A stretch of 64,000 nucleotides of DNA, from NCBI GenBank assembly GCA_037447335.1, contig JBBIGV010000012.1, forward strand, positions 6,744 to 70,743, given 5' to 3'. The DNA comes from JBBIGV01 sp037447335 (GTDB taxonomy: Bacteria; Bacteroidota; Ignavibacteria; Ignavibacteriales; Ignavibacteriaceae). The number at the start of each line of letters is the position of its first letter. Position 1 is the first letter of the stretch. Shown piece after piece: positions 60,335 through 64,000 of the stretch. Under the pieces are notes generated by a model that saw only the letters and a program-made list of their open reading frames with translations, did not search any database and had not been told where the DNA came from. Both the position numbers and the translations under genes were made by a program.

Positions 60335-62329
60335 ATGGCGATATTCAAATCCAAAGAGTTCGAGCAGCTAAAAAAAGAAAATGAAGAACTCAAAGCTAAG
60401 CTCGAAAATTTTAACGAAAAGGAAGAAAAGCTTAACAAGCTTATCGATATTCTGAAAGGACTCCGTTCAGAGGTCTCTGGTTTGCAGGAAACCAAGAAGA
60501 GTATCCGTGAAGAAATTGATATGCTCAACTCTGAAGCTGATGAGAAGCGATCGCGAATTTCTGAACTTGAACAAAAAATTTCCGATACAACACAAATGCG
60601 CGATGACCTGCAGGCTTCTCTATCCTCGCTGAGCGACCAACTCACAGAACTTGAAAACACTTACCGTAATAATTCCGTTAAAAATGAAGAATTAAAAAGA
60701 GAACTTGATAGTAAGCAAGAATTGTTCAGACAAAAAGAACTGCGAAGCAGCCAGCTTTTAATAAAAGAAGAAGAGTTAAGACAAAAATTAGCAACCTACC
60801 AGAAAAGTTTAAGCGATATTGAGGCAAAGAGCAATCAGCTTTCCTCTGCTATTTCAGCAAAACAATACGAGCTTACCGTTCTTGAAAAAAGTTGCGAAGA
60901 AAAACTCCGGAAAATAAAAGCTCTTACGGATGAAAAATTAAACTCCCTCCAAAAGGAACATGACAGGCTTGTCAAAGAAATCAGGAATAAAAAAGATGAA
61001 TTCGAAAAAACATCTTCATCGCTTAAACAGATCAGTCAGGAGTTTGCCTCGAAAAGTTCTGTTATTGCCGGTCTTGAAGAGAAAGAAACCGCATACAAAG
61101 AACGCCTTAATAAAATTACAGAAATAGAAAAAACTAAAGCTCTTATCCTTGACAAGATAGATAAGGCGGTTAAAGAGCGCGAATCAGCCACCAAACTGCT
61201 CGAAGAAAAATATCTTCAGCTTGAAAGTGATTTGAAGTCCGTAATAGATCAGATAAAAGAAAATAAAATAAATCTTCAGAATATCGGTTCTCAGATCATT
61301 ACAAAGGAAAAAGAGCTTGCAAAAATTAATGAAGAATGTGATTCGCAAAATCATAAGCTGAATGACCTGAAAGCGCAGATTACAGAACAAAGCAACAGGG
61401 TTGGCGAGCTAAAAGAGGAAATAAAAGTACTGGAAAATGAAAAACAATCTGTTTCTGCAAAGCTGGATTCTGACAGACAAGAGATCCGAAAGTTCGATGA
61501 TATTGTAACCGATAAAAGAGAGCAGATTGAACATCTCGAAAGAAAGCGAAAAGAAATTGAAACAGGGAATAGTGAGCTTGAAACAAGATTTGCCAAGATG
61601 TTCCAGAAGTTTAACCTTGAGCTTAATGAAATAACATTGAAGAGAACAAGTCTCGAACAGGTGCTTCTGCAGAGAGAGAAAGATGTTGAGGAGAAAGAAC
61701 AGCTTCTGTTCGAAAAGCTTGCGTCGCTTGAGGAAAGCGAGCGTATACTTGCAATGCGCCAGTCAGAGATTGAATCCTTTGATCAGATAGTTAAAGGACT
61801 TGTAGAGCAGAAAGAATCATTAAGTGAAGAGCTTCGCAGGCTTGATGCTCAGATAAATGAAAGACGTTCCTTTAATGAAGAGCTTCGGATGGAATCAGGG
61901 CTTATCTACGAAAAGAAAAATGCCGTTGAAACCAGCCTGCAGGATGTGCTTAATACTATTACCGACCGCTTTAATAAAACACGTGAACGCAAAGAGGATG
62001 TTGAGCGCGAACTCCAGGAATCGGATCTTTACCTCCAGAACCTCCGCGAAAAGATCAATGAATCAAACCGCGAAATGATGGAATTGCAAAAACGGGTTGA
62101 TGACCTTAGAGTTGAAAATGAAAAATATAAGAATTCAACTTCCAAGCTTGCATCAATCAAAAAACGTTTGCAGGATGAAATCACAAAGCACCAGGCTGTC
62201 CTTCAAAAATATCAGAAGATAAAAGAAAAAATTAAAATCGAGCAGGCTCTTATAAAATCACGCCGCGAATCCGTTGAAAGCAGAGTAAAAGAGCCCGAAG
62301 AAAAGAACACCAGGATTTACAAACTTTAA
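60335..62329 (+). CDS. Long coiled-coil protein of unknown function (664 aa)
   Basis: Nearly the whole protein, residues about 5-650, is predicted alpha-helical coiled coil, rich in Glu, Lys, Leu, Ser and Gln with heptad spacing (EELKAKLENFNEKEEKLNKL; KRSRISELEQKISDTTQMRD). There are few Pro residues, no signal peptide, no membrane helix and no Walker motif, so it is not an SMC protein by sequence. It may be a cytoskeletal or scaffold filament. Flanking genes are a DJ-1 protein and a GH13 enzyme, which give no hint. A GGGAG ribosome site precedes the ATG. Confidence 0.8.
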   Translation: MAIFKSKEFEQLKKENEELKAKLENFNEKEEKLNKLIDILKGLRSEVSGLQETKKSIREEIDMLNSEADEKRSRISELEQKISDTTQMRDDLQASLSSLSDQLTELENTYRNNSVKNEELKRELDSKQELFRQKELRSSQLLIKEEELRQKLATYQKSLSDIEAKSNQLSSAISAKQYELTVLEKSCEEKLRKIKALTDEKLNSLQKEHDRLVKEIRNKKDEFEKTSSSLKQISQEFASKSSVIAGLEEKETAYKERLNKITEIEKTKALILDKIDKAVKERESATKLLEEKYLQLESDLKSVIDQIKENKINLQNIGSQIITKEKELAKINEECDSQNHKLNDLKAQITEQSNRVGELKEEIKVLENEKQSVSAKLDSDRQEIRKFDDIVTDKREQIEHLERKRKEIETGNSELETRFAKMFQKFNLELNEITLKRTSLEQVLLQREKDVEEKEQLLFEKLASLEESERILAMRQSEIESFDQIVKGLVEQKESLSEELRRLDAQINERRSFNEELRMESGLIYEKKNAVETSLQDVLNTITDRFNKTRERKEDVERELQESDLYLQNLREKINESNREMMELQKRVDDLRVENEKYKNSTSKLASIKKRLQDEITKHQAVLQKYQKIKEKIKIEQALIKSRRESVESRVKEPEEKNTRIYKL

Positions 62330-62418
62330 TTTTCTGATCCCGATTCTGATAGCCCTTTTGCTGTAAATAACTTATTTTTCCCACCTGATTTTATAACTTA
62401 TTTTTAACAGGAATAAAT

Positions 62419-63774
62419 ATGCACTATAATAAATTTTTATTATTCGCAGTAATAGTATTATCGTTCTTTAATTCAAATTGTTCGGTTGCTCAGCAGGTCA
62501 CATCGAAGGTAATCCATCCTGGATGGTGCTATGATAAATCAATCTATGAACTGAACATCCGTCAGTTTTCTGAAGAAGGCACATTCGCTGCCGTTGAAAA
62601 AGAACTCCCGCGCTTAAAAGAAATGGGGTTTGGAATTATATGGCTTATGCCCATTCATCCGATCGGTGAAAAAAACCGCAAAGGCACGCTCGGCAGTTAT
62701 TACTCGGTAAAAGATTATCTCGATGTTAATCCTGAATTCGGAACGAAGGAAGATTTCAGGTCTTTGGTGAATAAAATTCATGAACTCGGAATGTATGTTA
62801 TAATTGACTGGGTAGCTAATCATACAGCGTGGGATAATCCGCTTACAGAAAGCAATCCTGGTTGGTTTACAAAAGATGCCAGCGGAAATTTCATCCCGCC
62901 TGTTGATGACTGGTCTGATGTGATTGACTTAAATTATGATAACAGGGAATTGTGGGATTATAAAATCTCTGCATTAAAATACTGGGTTCAGGAGTTTAAT
63001 ATTGACGGTTACCGCTGTGACGTTGCCGGTATGGTTCCTGTTGAATTCTGGAATGAAGCGAGGAATCAGCTCGATAATATCAAACCTGTTTTCATGCTTG
63101 CAGAAGATGAAGGAGTGATAATGCATGAAAAGGCTTTCGATATGACTTATGCATGGGAATTCCACAAGATCATGAACTCAATTGCCAAAGGCGAAAAAAA
63201 CGTTAGCCATATCATCTCCTATTTTGAAAGAGAACAAAAAAGATTCCCGCCGGAAGCATTCAGAATGCACTTTACCTCCAATCACGATGAAAATACATGG
63301 AACGGAACGGAATTCGAAAGACTTGGCGATGCAGCAGAGACTTTTGCGGCGCTGACTTTTGTTATTCCCGGTATGCCGCTTGTTTACAACGGACAGGAAG
63401 CCGGAATGGATAAACGTTTGCAGTTTTTCGAAAAAGATCCGATTGATTGGAGAGAGCATCCGTTTAATGACTTGTACACCAATCTTATCAACCTTAAGAC
63501 TTCAAATCCCGCTTTGCATAATGGCGAAAGGGGAGGCGATATGATTATCCTGAATAACTCTGAACCTGAAAGCGTGTTTTCTTTCATGAGAACAAAGGAT
63601 GATAGCAAAGTCTTTGCATTATTTAACCTTACGCCCGGTACTGTTACAGTTAGTATCCCAGGGGAAATTATATCGGGAAACTTTAAAGAATTCCCGGCTG
63701 GCAATGAACATCTGTTCGAAGGTGTCGCGGCGTTTACTCTTGATGGCTGGGAATACAAAATATTTACCCGGTAA
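62419..63774 (+). CDS. Secreted GH13 alpha-amylase-family glycosidase
   Basis: A 451-residue enzyme with signal peptide (residues 1-25, ending NCSVAQQ, with a Cys that could also make it a lipoprotein). The barrel carries IYELNIRQFSEEGTF, MPIHPIGEKNRKGTLG, DWVANHTAWDNP, DGYRCDVAGMVP (nucleophile Asp), MLAEDEGV (acid/base Glu) and FTSNHDENTW (Asp), so all three catalytic acids are present. A short C-terminal beta domain follows. Unlike the 790-aa GH13 at 50220 it has no CBM48-like domain. An ATTTTTAACAGGA leader contains the ribosome site. Confidence 0.93.
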   Translation: MHYNKFLLFAVIVLSFFNSNCSVAQQVTSKVIHPGWCYDKSIYELNIRQFSEEGTFAAVEKELPRLKEMGFGIIWLMPIHPIGEKNRKGTLGSYYSVKDYLDVNPEFGTKEDFRSLVNKIHELGMYVIIDWVANHTAWDNPLTESNPGWFTKDASGNFIPPVDDWSDVIDLNYDNRELWDYKISALKYWVQEFNIDGYRCDVAGMVPVEFWNEARNQLDNIKPVFMLAEDEGVIMHEKAFDMTYAWEFHKIMNSIAKGEKNVSHIISYFEREQKRFPPEAFRMHFTSNHDENTWNGTEFERLGDAAETFAALTFVIPGMPLVYNGQEAGMDKRLQFFEKDPIDWREHPFNDLYTNLINLKTSNPALHNGERGGDMIILNNSEPESVFSFMRTKDDSKVFALFNLTPGTVTVSIPGEIISGNFKEFPAGNEHLFEGVAAFTLDGWEYKIFTR

Positions 63775-63846
63775 TCCTTGATTGATGTTGTATTCATAGA
63801 AATAATGTTGAAAAAACTTTTTATACAATAACAACTTAAACTTCTA

Positions 63847-63948
63847 GTTGTGATTTGCTTTCAATTTGTTCTTTGAGGATATTAAAACCAATAACTTCGG
63901 GATGGCCCCCCTATGCCTCGTGGTTGTGATTTGCTTTCAATTTGTTCT
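63847..63948 (+). CRISPR. Possible type II-C-like CRISPR repeat and partial second repeat
   Basis: A sequence beginning GTTGTGATTTGCTTTCAA at 63847 closely resembles the known Bacteroidota type II-C repeats (46-48 bp, same opening 18 nt, then CTTTGA and an ATT-purine-AAC end). The first 26 nt recur exactly at 63923-63948. The 76-nt period equals a repeat of about 46 plus a spacer of about 30, and spacer candidate 63893-63922 is GC-richer than its surroundings. The second copy diverges after 26 nt, so it may be a degenerate terminal repeat or a tracrRNA anti-repeat read on the minus strand. No cas gene is in the window. Confidence 0.5.
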
Positions 63949-64000
63949 CTTAATTCCGAGATAGAAATATCAGAAGGTCTGTTTAAAGAGCCAAAAATGG

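Noticed and set aside
63886..64000. Minus-strand open frame running in from the right edge, reading SDISISELREQIESKS
   Set aside because: It looks somewhat protein-like but covers the repeat copies and is only about 38 codons; it cannot be judged without sequence beyond the window.
1..64000. tRNA, rRNA, riboswitch, insertion sequence or prophage
   Set aside because: None of the gaps showed a tRNA cloverleaf, rRNA-conserved sequence, known riboswitch core, transposase or phage gene.

Overview
The window looks like chromosomal DNA of a member of the Ignavibacteria (Bacteroidota/Chlorobi lineage), probably a heterotroph. Four secreted proteins end in the type IX secretion (T9SS) sorting domain of the form NPFNPST...KVYD..G.EVA.LV...G.Y...FDAS...SGVYFY...KKM, which is typical of that group. 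Several intergenic regions carry the Bacteroidota-type promoter (TTG, about 20 nt, TAnnTTTG). DNA is AT-rich and gene spacing is tight. No rRNA or tRNA gene was recognised. Taxonomy is inferred from these traits, not from a marker search.

Layout. 1-6430 (minus strand): DNA polymerase III delta (cut by the window edge), an NSS-family sodium symporter with its 40-residue MetS-like partner, a lipoprotein cyclophilin, UppP, a beta-barrel protein, a flippase-like membrane protein and LolA. 6590-8180: a compact operon of protoglobin, Rho-binding antiterminator and a MarR regulator with four C-terminal cysteines. A palindrome lies exactly between the -33 and -7 elements of its promoter. 8344-11972: OsmC, GNAT, Dxr and RseP. 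12113-19725: an envelope block of a porin-like protein, a TlpA thioredoxin and four secreted proteins, three of them Omp28-related with Cys motifs. 20108-30703: Trm112-like protein, isoprenylcysteine-methyltransferase-like protein, AmiC-type amidase, and three heme genes (hemN, hemG/hemY type, hemB). Between the heme genes lie an ATP-grasp enzyme, a HepT-MntA toxin-antitoxin pair, an M14 peptidase and a four-helix-bundle protein.

30891-44959: a decayed nucleotidyltransferase module, a Mut7-C RNase, an RRM protein, a DUF1028 T9SS cargo, RadA, AlaS, an ECF sigma/anti-sigma pair, 5-formyl-THF cyclo-ligase, arginase, a SpoIID-like protein and a glycosyltransferase. 44924-47286: a decaying TdeIII-type restriction-modification locus. 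Its methyltransferase is interrupted by an in-frame stop, its endonuclease is short, and a remnant of a second endonuclease now supplies the last codons of the glycosyltransferase on the other strand. 47566-63774: an ABC exporter, a HigB-HigA-type pair with a perfect operator, two secreted GH13 glycosidases, citrate synthase, an esterase, a PAP2/sphingomyelin-synthase-like protein, an aldo/keto reductase, TrmB, an M28 peptidase, a DJ-1/PfpI protein and a 664-residue coiled-coil protein. At 63847 a sequence closely resembling Bacteroidota type II-C CRISPR repeats begins, and its first 26 nt recur 76 nt later.

The most interesting items are the protoglobin/Rof/MarR operon, the multi-step decay of the restriction-modification locus with capture of its DNA by a neighbouring gene, and the possible CRISPR edge at the right end.
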